DNA of 64,000 nt, taken from contig NZ_AUIF01000034.1 of assembly GCF_000423565.1 (NCBI RefSeq), forward strand, positions 62,001-126,000. Direction: 5' to 3'. The stretch is from Runella zeae DSM 19591. GTDB taxonomy: Bacteria > Bacteroidota > Bacteroidia > Cytophagales > Spirosomataceae. A program made the position numbers and the translations under genes. The notes under the pieces are model-generated. The model saw nothing but the letters and a program-made list of their open reading frames with translations, searched no databases and was not told the origin of the DNA. Below, in pieces: positions 33,109-41,368 of the stretch (positions are counted from its first letter, which is position 1; each line of letters opens with the position of its first letter).

Positions 33109-34041
33109 TTAAGCAGTTTCTGTGATTCTTTTTTTGTCGTACCAATAGGTCGCTGATTTAATAAGCCGCTCAATCAATTCCTTCATGGAGATACCCTGAT
33201 GCGCCACAATGGCTGGCAAATAACTTCGCTTAGGATCTAAATTAGGCATAGTATTGATGTCTAATACATATACCTCTTCCTCCATGACTCTGATATCGGT
33301 ACGGGACATTCCTTTGATACCGATGAGTTGGTGTAAAGCCAAAATACCTTCCGTGATTTTTTGGTAAAGAGACGGTGTTAACTCTGGTTGAAATTGTTTG
33401 AGGGTTGTACCGTATCCCTGTCCAGCTACATAGATCTTTCGACCATCATCAGGAATGATTTCAACGGGTGGCAAACAAATGAACTCCCTCCCGTCCTCGT
33501 CCGGGATAATCGCCACCGTAAATTCCCGCCCGGGCAGATAGGGTTGAATAATGTAATTGTCATTGAGCATCAGTTGTTCATAAGGAACGTTGTCCTGCGT
33601 GAAGAATAACATATCGCGGTGCAGACTACCGTAGCGGTACTTGGCAATAAAGGTAGTCGTTTCTGAAAATGAAGCTAAATCATCAAAGGTCACTAAGCGG
33701 GGGGTGTTCAGCTGTACTTTCTGACAAAGCTGTGGCAATGACGATTTATCCATTGCCACTCGCTGGGTGGCATACGAGCTGGCCGTATGCTTGATTTCAT
33801 GCCAATCTAGCCAGCCAGCTACTTCTACTTGGTCGGCATTGTCAAATCCGTAGCAAATATTGAAAACTAAATCAAATCGACGAAGAAAATGGGTAAATTC
33901 TTCGGTAAAGCCCACAAAATGAGCAATATAGGACTGTATATGACTCGGCGTAGCTTCAATGAGAGAGGCTACCGTAACCGCATTAATATTTTCTCGCCAG
34001 GGGGTAAATTCTGAGTCGGAATACAAATAAAGTAATTTCAT
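33109..34041 (-). CDS. ATP-grasp ligase related to D-alanine-D-alanine ligase, in the pst operon
   Basis: 310 aa. The C-terminal two thirds follow the Ddl plan: lysine in FIAKYRYGSLHRDM, adenine/ADP region NDNYIIQPYLPGREFTVAII, and the metal and substrate motifs GIKGMSRTDIRVMEEEVYVL and DINTMPNLDPKRSYLPAIVA, where Ddl has R-x-D and E-x-N-T-x-P. The N-terminal domain lacks the Ddl glycine-rich GGxSxE start, so the amino-acid substrate likely differs. It is the first gene of the operon with pstS 13 bp downstream; a candidate PHO box lies 50-65 bp upstream, suggesting induction by phosphate starvation. Product unknown: a dipeptide or modified peptide is plausible. Confidence 0.8.
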   Translation of the reverse strand: MKLLYLYSDSEFTPWRENINAVTVASLIEATPSHIQSYIAHFVGFTEEFTHFLRRFDLVFNICYGFDNADQVEVAGWLDWHEIKHTASSYATQRVAMDKSSLPQLCQKVQLNTPRLVTFDDLASFSETTTFIAKYRYGSLHRDMLFFTQDNVPYEQLMLNDNYIIQPYLPGREFTVAIIPDEDGREFICLPPVEIIPDDGRKIYVAGQGYGTTLKQFQPELTPSLYQKITEGILALHQLIGIKGMSRTDIRVMEEEVYVLDINTMPNLDPKRSYLPAIVAHQGISMKELIERLIKSATYWYDKKRITETA

Positions 34042-34060
34042 GTAAGATTGATTTATCCTA

Positions 34061-34106
34061 CGAATTTACGATAAACCAAGCCGGCTATAGATTAAGATTC
34101 TGTAAA
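34061..34106 (-). promoter_or_regulatory. Candidate PHO box and promoter of the ATP-grasp-pst operon
   Basis: On the minus strand TTTACA-GAATC-TTAATC (34106-34090) has the 11-bp direct-repeat geometry of PhoB/PhoP boxes (TTNACA-N5-TTNACA), the second half degenerate. TAAATTCG (34068-34061) is a one-mismatch -7 box 21 bp further on. The element TTGTTTACA-N4-CTTAA is shared with the phytase-like gene. Confidence 0.5.
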
Positions 34107-34182
34107 CAAATCATTACCTAAATAAGTCTGAGTTATAAATAAAAATGAGGGTATTTCCTGCTTTATCCGTATACAAATCATA

Positions 34183-34210
34183 GAACTCACCCTCGTCAGA
34201 AGGTGAGTTC
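34183..34210 (-). terminator. Hairpin after the phytase-like gene
   Basis: GAACTCACC (34183-34191) pairs with its complement at 34202-34210, 30 bp beyond the stop of the phytase-like gene. No long U-tract follows, so it may be a weak terminator or an mRNA-stabilising hairpin. Confidence 0.4.
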
Positions 34211-34240
34211 CCAAAAATCGTGTACGAGGTCCGAAAAAAA

Positions 34241-35548
34241 CTATCTTAAAGCAGTAGGCAAGGTTACGAAATAAATCCGATTAGCATCTACTTTGTTGGT
34301 AGCGGGTAATAGTTTCGTTGTAAAGCTATTTTGCCCGTTGTCTAGCACCCCAAAATCATCATCATTGGAAATGGCCAATGTATTACTCCCAATTAATACA
34401 AGTCCCTCTGGTTTGTCGTGAGGATAAATGGGCGATATGTCGGTCAGTAAGTCAAACACCAACGTCTTCTTTACTGGGACAATTCCTGCATTGGTTAAGC
34501 CAGTCATATTTTTCAATTGCTCGACTGTTGACCCACTGTACAATTTTCCTCCATCTCCATTGGCGGGATCGGAAATATCGGTGGCTCCTGCCAAGTCAAA
34601 TTTATAAATGCGTTTAAAGGTAGCAGGCTTGGCCGTATTACCGCCATAATCACCGTCTCTTTCCAACGCCAAGAATGTTGTATTCGTAATGGCGGCTATT
34701 TCGCTACATCCCGTCAGGGAGGCATTTTCCATCAGATAAACGTACTGTTTGGTAGCACCAGTAGCAATTTCAAACGTAACCACCCGAAGAACCACTGAGC
34801 CACTAACTGCGCTAGAAGACGGATTATACAGGGGCGATTGCATCAAGCCTACCAGTGTTTTTCCATCGGGTGTAATGGTTAGCCCTTCCATACCCCGATT
34901 GGGACGACGTCGTGCCAATACTTTAGGTAATGTACGGCCACCGGTTCCGGTACCGAAGGGATTGATTCGCTCGATGGTTTTGCCAGAAGCATCAAAATGG
35001 ACAATATGAGGACCGTATTCATCACTTACCCAGAACGTGCCGTCAGCTGCCAACACCAAACCTTCTGAGTCGATTCCGTCAGCGCTAGGAGCAATCGGAT
35101 TCCCGTTCAAATCGATAGCTGTTTCGCCAGTACTACCTTGACCGCTTGGATTGGGTAAACCATTCAGCAATTGACCAGCTGCGTTTTTGAATAAAATAGT
35201 CTGTTCTAATACCAATTGATTTCCTACCAAACGGAATTTGCCGATTTGAGGTGTAAAATCAGTTTTTCCAAAAATAATAGAGTTGGCAGCCACACCTGCT
35301 GCATTGGGGCCACGGTCGGTCATTAAATAGAAAACGCTGGGATCTTTGAGATCTCTTACAAGCGCCGAACCAAATCCTCCATTGTAAAGCACTGTGCCGT
35401 TGGGCGCGGTCGACAATACTTGCGGATTAGACGCTTCCGCATACAATGGATACGTATTGGGAGATAATTTGTGGTCATCACAGGAGGTAATGACAACACT
35501 CAGAAACAATGCACCACCAAAGGCTCGTAAAAAGGTAGAAGTTCGCAT
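34241..35548 (-). CDS. Phytase-like esterase lipoprotein
   Basis: 435 aa. Signal peptide with lipobox (LFLSVVITSCDDHKLS). The sequence matches the esterase-like activity of phytase domain: FYLMTDRGPNAAGVAAN, GIDSEGLVLAADGTFWVSDE, YGPHIVHFDASGKTIERINP, NRGMEGLTITPDGKTLVGLM, and PEGLVLIGSNTLAISNDDDF, a calcium-dependent six-bladed beta-propeller. It probably releases phosphate from organic esters outside the cell, feeding the Pst system encoded downstream on the same strand. A PHO box of TTTACA-N5-TTAACA and a TAGCTTTG -7 box precede it, supporting phosphate control. Confidence 0.85.
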   Translation of the reverse strand: MRTSTFLRAFGGALFLSVVITSCDDHKLSPNTYPLYAEASNPQVLSTAPNGTVLYNGGFGSALVRDLKDPSVFYLMTDRGPNAAGVAANSIIFGKTDFTPQIGKFRLVGNQLVLEQTILFKNAAGQLLNGLPNPSGQGSTGETAIDLNGNPIAPSADGIDSEGLVLAADGTFWVSDEYGPHIVHFDASGKTIERINPFGTGTGGRTLPKVLARRRPNRGMEGLTITPDGKTLVGLMQSPLYNPSSSAVSGSVVLRVVTFEIATGATKQYVYLMENASLTGCSEIAAITNTTFLALERDGDYGGNTAKPATFKRIYKFDLAGATDISDPANGDGGKLYSGSTVEQLKNMTGLTNAGIVPVKKTLVFDLLTDISPIYPHDKPEGLVLIGSNTLAISNDDDFGVLDNGQNSFTTKLLPATNKVDANRIYFVTLPTALR

Positions 35549-35577
35549 GTGAAAGGGGAAATAAATGATAGTATGTA

Positions 35578-35633
35578 CAAAGCTATTGGTTGCCCCTTTC
35601 GTAAAAAAACTTTCTCTGTTAAGGATATGTAAA
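35578..35633 (-). promoter_or_regulatory. PHO box and promoter of the phytase-like gene
   Basis: On the minus strand TTTACA-TATCC-TTAACA (35633-35617) is a full match to the TTNACA-N5-TTNACA direct-repeat box. TAGCTTTG (35585-35578) matches the -7 consensus TAnnTTTG, 31 bp downstream. The start codon is at 35548. Binding by a PhoB-type regulator is inferred; none is encoded in this window. Confidence 0.6.
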
Positions 35634-35721
35634 CAATGGTAGTGGCTTGTATATCAATAATTTAATGTTTTCAAAAAAACATTCGGCTCTACTCTTTTTA
35701 CATAAACGGAATGTTTGCTGT

Positions 35722-36024
35722 CTAATTATGAAGAATGCAGAACAACACACAGGAAAAACAAAATATAGTAAACTCGCTTCTAAGCTTCTCTACTTTCCTT
35801 TGATACTTTTTTTTTAATTCTTTTCCCGCAATATCTTCCCAACGGTAGAGATGAAACGTACGGTCGTCGCTCATAGCAATAAACAGCCCTTTACGAAAAA
35901 CGTTATTAAAAGGGACTGCCACCGTTTCCGAAGCGTCGCTTTGGTGAGCTTTCACTTTTACTACTTTTAATAAAGTATGCTCATGGGGATTTTGCTTTGT
36001 TCCCAACTTTTGGTTTTGAGCCAA
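35722..36024 (-). CDS. Weakly supported small ORF, basic protein
   Basis: 100 aa, with a TTG as the only long start. The middle (VAVPFNNVFRKGLFIAMSDD, RTFHLYRWEDIAGKELKKKY) looks protein-like, but the C-terminal end is Cys/Phe-rich and unlike a folded protein. The real start may be further in. No family recognised. It lies between the phytase-like gene and the tRNA-Phe terminator on the same strand. Confidence 0.35.
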   Translation of the reverse strand: MAQNQKLGTKQNPHEHTLLKVVKVKAHQSDASETVAVPFNNVFRKGLFIAMSDDRTFHLYRWEDIAGKELKKKYQRKVEKLRSEFTIFCFSCVLFCILHN

Positions 36025-36059
36025 AATAAAATGTTGTAGTATGGTTGTACCAAAGAAAA

Positions 36060-36090
36060 AAGCCGATACGAAATTTCTTCGTAACGGCTT
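36060..36090 (-). terminator. Terminator of the tRNA-Phe transcript
   Basis: On the minus strand AAGCCGTTACGAA pairs with TTCGTATCGGCTT (one mismatch, 5-nt loop) and runs into a stretch of T, 12 bp after the tRNA 3' end. Confidence 0.8.
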
Positions 36091-36101
36091 GATTTTGAGA
36101 G

Positions 36102-36174
36102 TGGTGATGGACGGAATCGAACCGCCGACACAAGGATTTTCAGTCCTTTGCTCTACCGACTGAGCTACATCACC
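36102..36174 (-). tRNA. tRNA-Phe (GAA)
   Basis: 73 nt on the minus strand. Acceptor stem GGTGATG/CATCACC with discriminator A; D-arm with TAGCTCAGTCGGTAGAGC; anticodon stem-loop GGACTGAAAATCC giving anticodon GAA; T-arm with GGTTCGATTCC. The CCA end is not encoded. A hairpin terminator follows. Confidence 0.96.
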
Positions 36175-36372
36175 ATTTTTTGTCGGTATTTCCCGTCGTT
36201 TGGGAGTGCAAAAATGTAGGTTAGTTTTTTAAAACGCAAATTTTTTATCAAAAAAACTTAAAAAAATATTTGCTGAAAGAACCTGCAATGGCATATCGCA
36301 CTGTAAGACAGTGGTTTAATTTTTATGTTTTTTTGTCATTTGTTAAAGTAATCAACTAGAAACCTCAAAACT

Positions 36373-38727
36373 TTATTTGCGACCGGCATAATATCGATAC
36401 GTGGCACATTCTTCCAAAACTTCACGGGTGTATTGAGCATCGGGATATTGTTGTTTGAGAACTAGGAAGTAGTTGTTCAAACGCTGTCTGAGTTCTTGGT
36501 TCATTTTTTTGGTAAAGGCAGCTTGTTCTGAGGCAGAGTAGCCTATGTTTTCGCTTGCTGCTGCTTCATAAACGGCAAAGGCATTGCGTTGGCAAAGGGC
36601 TCCACCATAAGCCGCTTTAGCCGAAAGTTCGGAGGACTTTGATAAGGCTATAGCTTTGTCGAAATAAGATTTGGCTTTGCTAGCAACATAATAATCGTCT
36701 TGTGACAAATCTCTCTTAGGATACATGTATTGATACTCACTACTGCTGCGTTGCCGATTGGTCAGAATCCAGCTATTGCCCCAATATCCCATATTATACG
36801 CACCGCAGCCCAAAAGATAAGCTGCTTGGGCGTCTCCTTGTTTCATTTGAGCTTCTAGTTCAGCCATACGTTTTGCAAATTGGTAAGGCGTCATTGAAGG
36901 ATTGGCCTTTTGACCATTGTCAGGAGTCAGATAAAAAGGATTTTGGTCTAGATAAGTTGCAAAAGGTTCTTGTTGCCAAGTTTGAGCAGGTATGTTTGCA
37001 AATGCACTAGCCGCTAAGGTATATTCGTGCAAAACCAAATGTTTACGGCCCATCAGAAGATTGATTTGATCTTGATGCACCGCCGATAGCTGAAGCAGTT
37101 TTTTGTCAAAATCAGTCAAATTGGGTGCTTGAATGTACTTCAACACTTCTTGAAGCAGTTCAATAGAGGTACTATCTTCGATAGCATAGCGGTCGGTATT
37201 TGTCGCAAAGCTCACAGAGTACCCCTCGGGCGTTGTGGGACGTGCCTGCCAGCTTGCTGCTATCTCAAACAAAAATGCTTTGGCGAGATATGTTTTGGGA
37301 ATATCGCTTGATTTGCTACTACAACCAGAAAGCCAACCTGCTTTTTTTTCAGAATCAAGGGGTTGCCCTCGGTACATTTTGGCAAGTAAATCACAAGCAC
37401 GTGTGTAGGCATTGACCACCCTAAAATTATTTGATTTCGTAAATCCTTCAAGCATTCCAATGGCTTGATTTTCAAACTCAGGCGTAATTTTGTCTTGTTT
37501 TGCAATCAACAACAACATCGTTTGCACTTCGATTTGTTGCTTCAAAATAGCATTGGAAGTTTGCATTGATTTGGCTTTTTCCAAAGCTTTGGAGGCTTGG
37601 TCATAATCCTTATTGATATAGGAAATGTACGAATTGGCAGTGTTCCAAAAAGCGGAAGATGAAAGAGCTGGATTTTGGGCACATTGGGCTGTAAAATCGC
37701 CTAGTTGTTCAAAATAGGTTTTACTCTCTTTTTGACGTTCTTGGTACGCTGCCGTATCTTCTACATAAGGGATAGAATTGAGGGCATAGTATTCGTTTTT
37801 GTTGATTTCACGCGCTGTAATAAGTTCTAGTAATTTATTTTTAGGATTAAGCTCAACAATTTTTTTCAAAAATGGTAGTCCATCTTCTAAGGGTTGAATA
37901 GCACAGAGAGCATATACAGCTGCTTTTTCGGCATCGTTTTGACAATAACTAAGGGCTTTTTCTTGGAAAGTAATCCCTTTGATACGAAGGCTCAAATCTG
38001 CTTCTTTACGGCGTGAAGGACAGCGCTCAAACACCTGCGCAAATTCGTAAATCGCTCTAGCTGTGTCGCCTAAAGCCAAGCTTGCTCCAGCCTTGCGACT
38101 GTAAGCCCAATCGCTAATGAAAGTTTTGGTTTTGAGTGGTTTTATAAAACGGTCGTAGAGCTTGAGGCATTCTTCTGGCTTTTGTAAAATCATCGCGAGT
38201 TTGACGGCCTGAAACCCGTACCTTTCTTTTAAAAAATCATCGGGAGCGTTTTGAGCTTGCGCTTGGACTTGCACATATGCTTGCTCTAAAGCCAGGGAAT
38301 CCCGCTGGGTCTCATCCCACGAATAGATGGCGGGCGTATATGCTTGGTCAATTTTTCGGGCCAATTGAAGATAATTGACGGCGGCCTTGTTGCCTCTGAG
38401 GAGCAAACGCTGCGATAAAGCATCGGTTTTGTTTTCTCCATAAAAAAATTGGTAGGCTATGGCTTCCGATACATTGGCGTATTTGGCCCATGCTTGCGAA
38501 TTGAGCGTCGCCGCCACCTCTAAAGTGTCTTCGTATTCTGACAAATACAAGAACTGTTGCGTATAATTATAGCGGTTATCACCCGCTGGACTCTGGGCAC
38601 TTTCGGGCATGAAGTAGCTCGTAAATTCATTTAAATCAGCTGGTCCACCTGCACAAGCAAGTAAGATTAGAATAGCGATGATTTTAGCGGAAGGCTCGAA
38701 AAACTTGAAAAAGCGATTGTTTTTCAT
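36373..38727 (-). CDS. Large lipoprotein with TPR-like helical repeats, unknown function
   Basis: 784 aa. Hydrophobic start with a lipobox (IIAILILLACAGGPAD), so membrane-anchored outside the cytoplasm. The rest is almost all helical with TPR-like stretches (KAGASLALGDTARAIYEFAQ, EKALSYCQNDAEKAAVYALC, AYLLGCGAYNMGYWGNSWIL, KAKSYFDKAIALSKSSELSA). Conserved-looking aromatic segments (NRYNYTQQFLYLSEYED) suggest a peptide- or protein-binding scaffold. Its start lies 44 bp inside the 3' end of the 840-aa membrane gene, so translation is probably coupled. I do not recognise the family. Confidence 0.75.
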   Translation of the reverse strand: MKNNRFFKFFEPSAKIIAILILLACAGGPADLNEFTSYFMPESAQSPAGDNRYNYTQQFLYLSEYEDTLEVAATLNSQAWAKYANVSEAIAYQFFYGENKTDALSQRLLLRGNKAAVNYLQLARKIDQAYTPAIYSWDETQRDSLALEQAYVQVQAQAQNAPDDFLKERYGFQAVKLAMILQKPEECLKLYDRFIKPLKTKTFISDWAYSRKAGASLALGDTARAIYEFAQVFERCPSRRKEADLSLRIKGITFQEKALSYCQNDAEKAAVYALCAIQPLEDGLPFLKKIVELNPKNKLLELITAREINKNEYYALNSIPYVEDTAAYQERQKESKTYFEQLGDFTAQCAQNPALSSSAFWNTANSYISYINKDYDQASKALEKAKSMQTSNAILKQQIEVQTMLLLIAKQDKITPEFENQAIGMLEGFTKSNNFRVVNAYTRACDLLAKMYRGQPLDSEKKAGWLSGCSSKSSDIPKTYLAKAFLFEIAASWQARPTTPEGYSVSFATNTDRYAIEDSTSIELLQEVLKYIQAPNLTDFDKKLLQLSAVHQDQINLLMGRKHLVLHEYTLAASAFANIPAQTWQQEPFATYLDQNPFYLTPDNGQKANPSMTPYQFAKRMAELEAQMKQGDAQAAYLLGCGAYNMGYWGNSWILTNRQRSSSEYQYMYPKRDLSQDDYYVASKAKSYFDKAIALSKSSELSAKAAYGGALCQRNAFAVYEAAASENIGYSASEQAAFTKKMNQELRQRLNNYFLVLKQQYPDAQYTREVLEECATYRYYAGRK

Positions 38728-41206
38728 AAAAAGAAAGGTTCAAAGAATCTAAATGGTATAACGCAAAAGTAACTTTAGAATTTTGTATTTCTTCCGCAAG
38801 TAATCTACTACTTATTATGAGGTCTTCAGGGCGACATTCTTCAATTCGTACAATATCCCCCTGACGAATGGTCATTCCCCAGGCATGGGTGTTTTTGAGA
38901 GCAATGTACTGGTGAGGATAGGGCGATTTTTTTAAGAAAACAGTATTGTCTAATTCTTTGGTAGTGAGATGGTTGATGAATGAAACAAACTTGCCGTTTC
39001 GATATACTATTCCCCAACGAAAAATAGGAAGTACTACATCTAAAGGCAATGGATAGTCGGAGATATAATCAGCATATCGGTGAGCTACATCGAGGTCCAA
39101 AATGGAATTGGGAGCATTGGGAGTTTTCCAGTTGCCCATATTGTAGTACATCAACATGCCTTTTGCAATGGGAGGTATACCTGTAGTGCGATAAAACTTA
39201 ATTTGGTGTAGACGAATCGTTGCCGACAAGGTAAGAGGTTTTGTGGAAAGCCCAGATTGAGTAAGTTTTGTCTTCAATACCAAGAGAAGTTTAAAATATT
39301 TAGACCTAGTAGTAAGCGACCAGTCACAGTCGATTTGTATTTCGTCCACCTCAAAGCTTTGCCTTTGAGCATGGCATATTTGGGAGATTTTAGTAGCTAT
39401 GTTTTCTCCTAATTCATCGATGCCTCCCCAAGTTAGATTTTCGAGGCTACGATTAGTAATAAACACCGTAGGTACGATTGGAACTGGTGGGCTTTGCGCA
39501 AAAGAAATAACCGCTTTTGGAATGGCTTGTTTGCTAACACCATCCCAATCCACATCAAAAAACTTGACGTAAAGTTTCTCGATTTTGTGCTTTAACAATG
39601 CTTGTTTTTCAAAAGGTGATAATTTAAAAGTAGATTTCCAGTAATAAAACGCCTTCGAGAGTACTTTAGGCGTAGTAGGTTGGGACGGGGCAAAGGAGTG
39701 CATATAGATAGATTGGGGACGCCCCAAGTATTGGGCTACTACGTCAAACTGCCCGCTGTGGTATCGGTCGAGATAATGGATGGTATAAGGGGTAAAATCA
39801 CTAATTTTTTTATCGACAATGGTAGTGTAGGGTTGTGAGGTGAGCCAGCGCAAGTGTTGTTTGAGAGGGATAAGTACACAAAAACATAAAACTCCTATCG
39901 AAAACAGACGCTCCCATGTTAGACCGTTTAAGGCTCTTGGAATGAGGTGTTTAGCTGTGAGCCAGCATATAACTAACGTAGGAGCTAAGCAAGCACGTCG
40001 AGCCAAATCATTGAAAAAACCGTAACGATAAAAAGCCAAGATAGTAAGCACAACTAGCGCCAGTGATAGAAGTTTTGTATCTAATTTAGAAACCAAATTT
40101 TTCTTAAAAAGGTAAAATCCTATCAAGCCCCAAACTCCTACTTCTAAGGCTAAAAAAACGAAAAGTAAAAGATAGTCATGAGAGGATTTTAGAAAATTCC
40201 ACCACCAACCTTGCTGAGTGAAAATAGAAAAATGACCCGCATAAAAAATCAATATCGGCAACGCCATCAGAGCGATACTTAGGAGGGCAAAAGCTGAGCG
40301 TTTGGTTGTTTTGAGGGAGAATGTATTGGAGGAAATTACCATAAAACCCACAAACGGAACAAGTCCTAAAGTGGCTAGAGGAGACCAATGCAGGCCACTT
40401 ATAAGTAGTAAGCAGGCTATCAAAAAAGCGGTGTTTGAAGCGATCTTTTGGCCTGCCGAAAGTATGATTTTTAATGATAATCCCATACCAAGCCATGAGA
40501 ACAGAGAGTGCTGAGGTGCGGCTATGAATGATTCTATATGACTTGGAAACATCAGCCCCCCTGGCGTTTGGATGAGCTCTATGGTGTGGTCATTGCGCCA
40601 TAAGTCTACAATCGATGATTTAAGGGAAGCCGATGATTTGAAAATTTCTACTAGCCACAAAACCCCTTCAGGACTATTGAAAAATAAAAACAAAAGTAAC
40701 AGACGCGTACCACCCAACTGTTGTAAAAGCCTGAAAACAAGAAATAAACCTAGCCAAGTCCAAACAAAAAAATAATAAGAAGCCCAAGATATACCACCCG
40801 TCCATTTGGCTAGAAGTGTGGGCACTAAATAGTAGGCATGATAGTATGCTAAATATGTTTTGTCATGATAAACAACCGGCCATGAGTGGCGGATTAGATT
40901 GTTTATCAGTAAATTGTGTTTGAAATAATCGAAATGTTGGGGCCTGAATCCTCCTACACCACTCAGGTATGTCCAACCAAAAGATAGTACCAAACATACC
41001 AGCACCGACTTAACAAATAATATACCTTGTGGACTTTTAAAATAGGAGATACTACAAGACCGAGGAAACTTGAAAGGGGAAAGAGTTGTGGCCAATAAGC
41101 CTCCCAAGACAGCAGTACAAGGTAGCGCTATCCACCACTCGAACCACCCCCACCAGAATATGCATATAGGTAAAAAAAGATAAATTAAGACGGCAATAAT
41201 AATCAT
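38684..41206 (-). CDS. Large polytopic membrane protein, 840 aa
   Basis: About ten or more membrane helices in the first ~480 residues (MIIIAVLIYLFLPICIFWWG, GILFVKSVLVCLVLSFGWTY, WASYYFFVWTWLGLFLVFRL, LLSLALVVLTILAFYRYGFF), then a ~350-residue soluble domain. A loop between the first helices with GFRPQHFDYFKHN and HSWPVVYHDKTYLAYYHAYY is reminiscent of polytopic GT-C-like glycosyltransferase or O-antigen-polymerase-like proteins, but the exact family is not recognised. Its stop lies 44 bp inside the TPR lipoprotein gene. The two probably act together at the envelope. Confidence 0.7.
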   Translation of the reverse strand: MIIIAVLIYLFLPICIFWWGWFEWWIALPCTAVLGGLLATTLSPFKFPRSCSISYFKSPQGILFVKSVLVCLVLSFGWTYLSGVGGFRPQHFDYFKHNLLINNLIRHSWPVVYHDKTYLAYYHAYYLVPTLLAKWTGGISWASYYFFVWTWLGLFLVFRLLQQLGGTRLLLLFLFFNSPEGVLWLVEIFKSSASLKSSIVDLWRNDHTIELIQTPGGLMFPSHIESFIAAPQHSLFSWLGMGLSLKIILSAGQKIASNTAFLIACLLLISGLHWSPLATLGLVPFVGFMVISSNTFSLKTTKRSAFALLSIALMALPILIFYAGHFSIFTQQGWWWNFLKSSHDYLLLFVFLALEVGVWGLIGFYLFKKNLVSKLDTKLLSLALVVLTILAFYRYGFFNDLARRACLAPTLVICWLTAKHLIPRALNGLTWERLFSIGVLCFCVLIPLKQHLRWLTSQPYTTIVDKKISDFTPYTIHYLDRYHSGQFDVVAQYLGRPQSIYMHSFAPSQPTTPKVLSKAFYYWKSTFKLSPFEKQALLKHKIEKLYVKFFDVDWDGVSKQAIPKAVISFAQSPPVPIVPTVFITNRSLENLTWGGIDELGENIATKISQICHAQRQSFEVDEIQIDCDWSLTTRSKYFKLLLVLKTKLTQSGLSTKPLTLSATIRLHQIKFYRTTGIPPIAKGMLMYYNMGNWKTPNAPNSILDLDVAHRYADYISDYPLPLDVVLPIFRWGIVYRNGKFVSFINHLTTKELDNTVFLKKSPYPHQYIALKNTHAWGMTIRQGDIVRIEECRPEDLIISSRLLAEEIQNSKVTFALYHLDSLNLSFYEKQSLFQVFRAFR

Positions 41207-41368
41207 GGAGATTTTAGATAAGATAGCAATGATTGTCCCAAATTATGGATTGAAAAGAAATATATAAAACATTGTTTTTTTGCATGGACGAATCCGTTTG
41301 ATAAATCCTTGGACTATTAAAAGAACTTTTTGCGTAATATTGCACCCTTTAAATCCTACAAAACGCTC

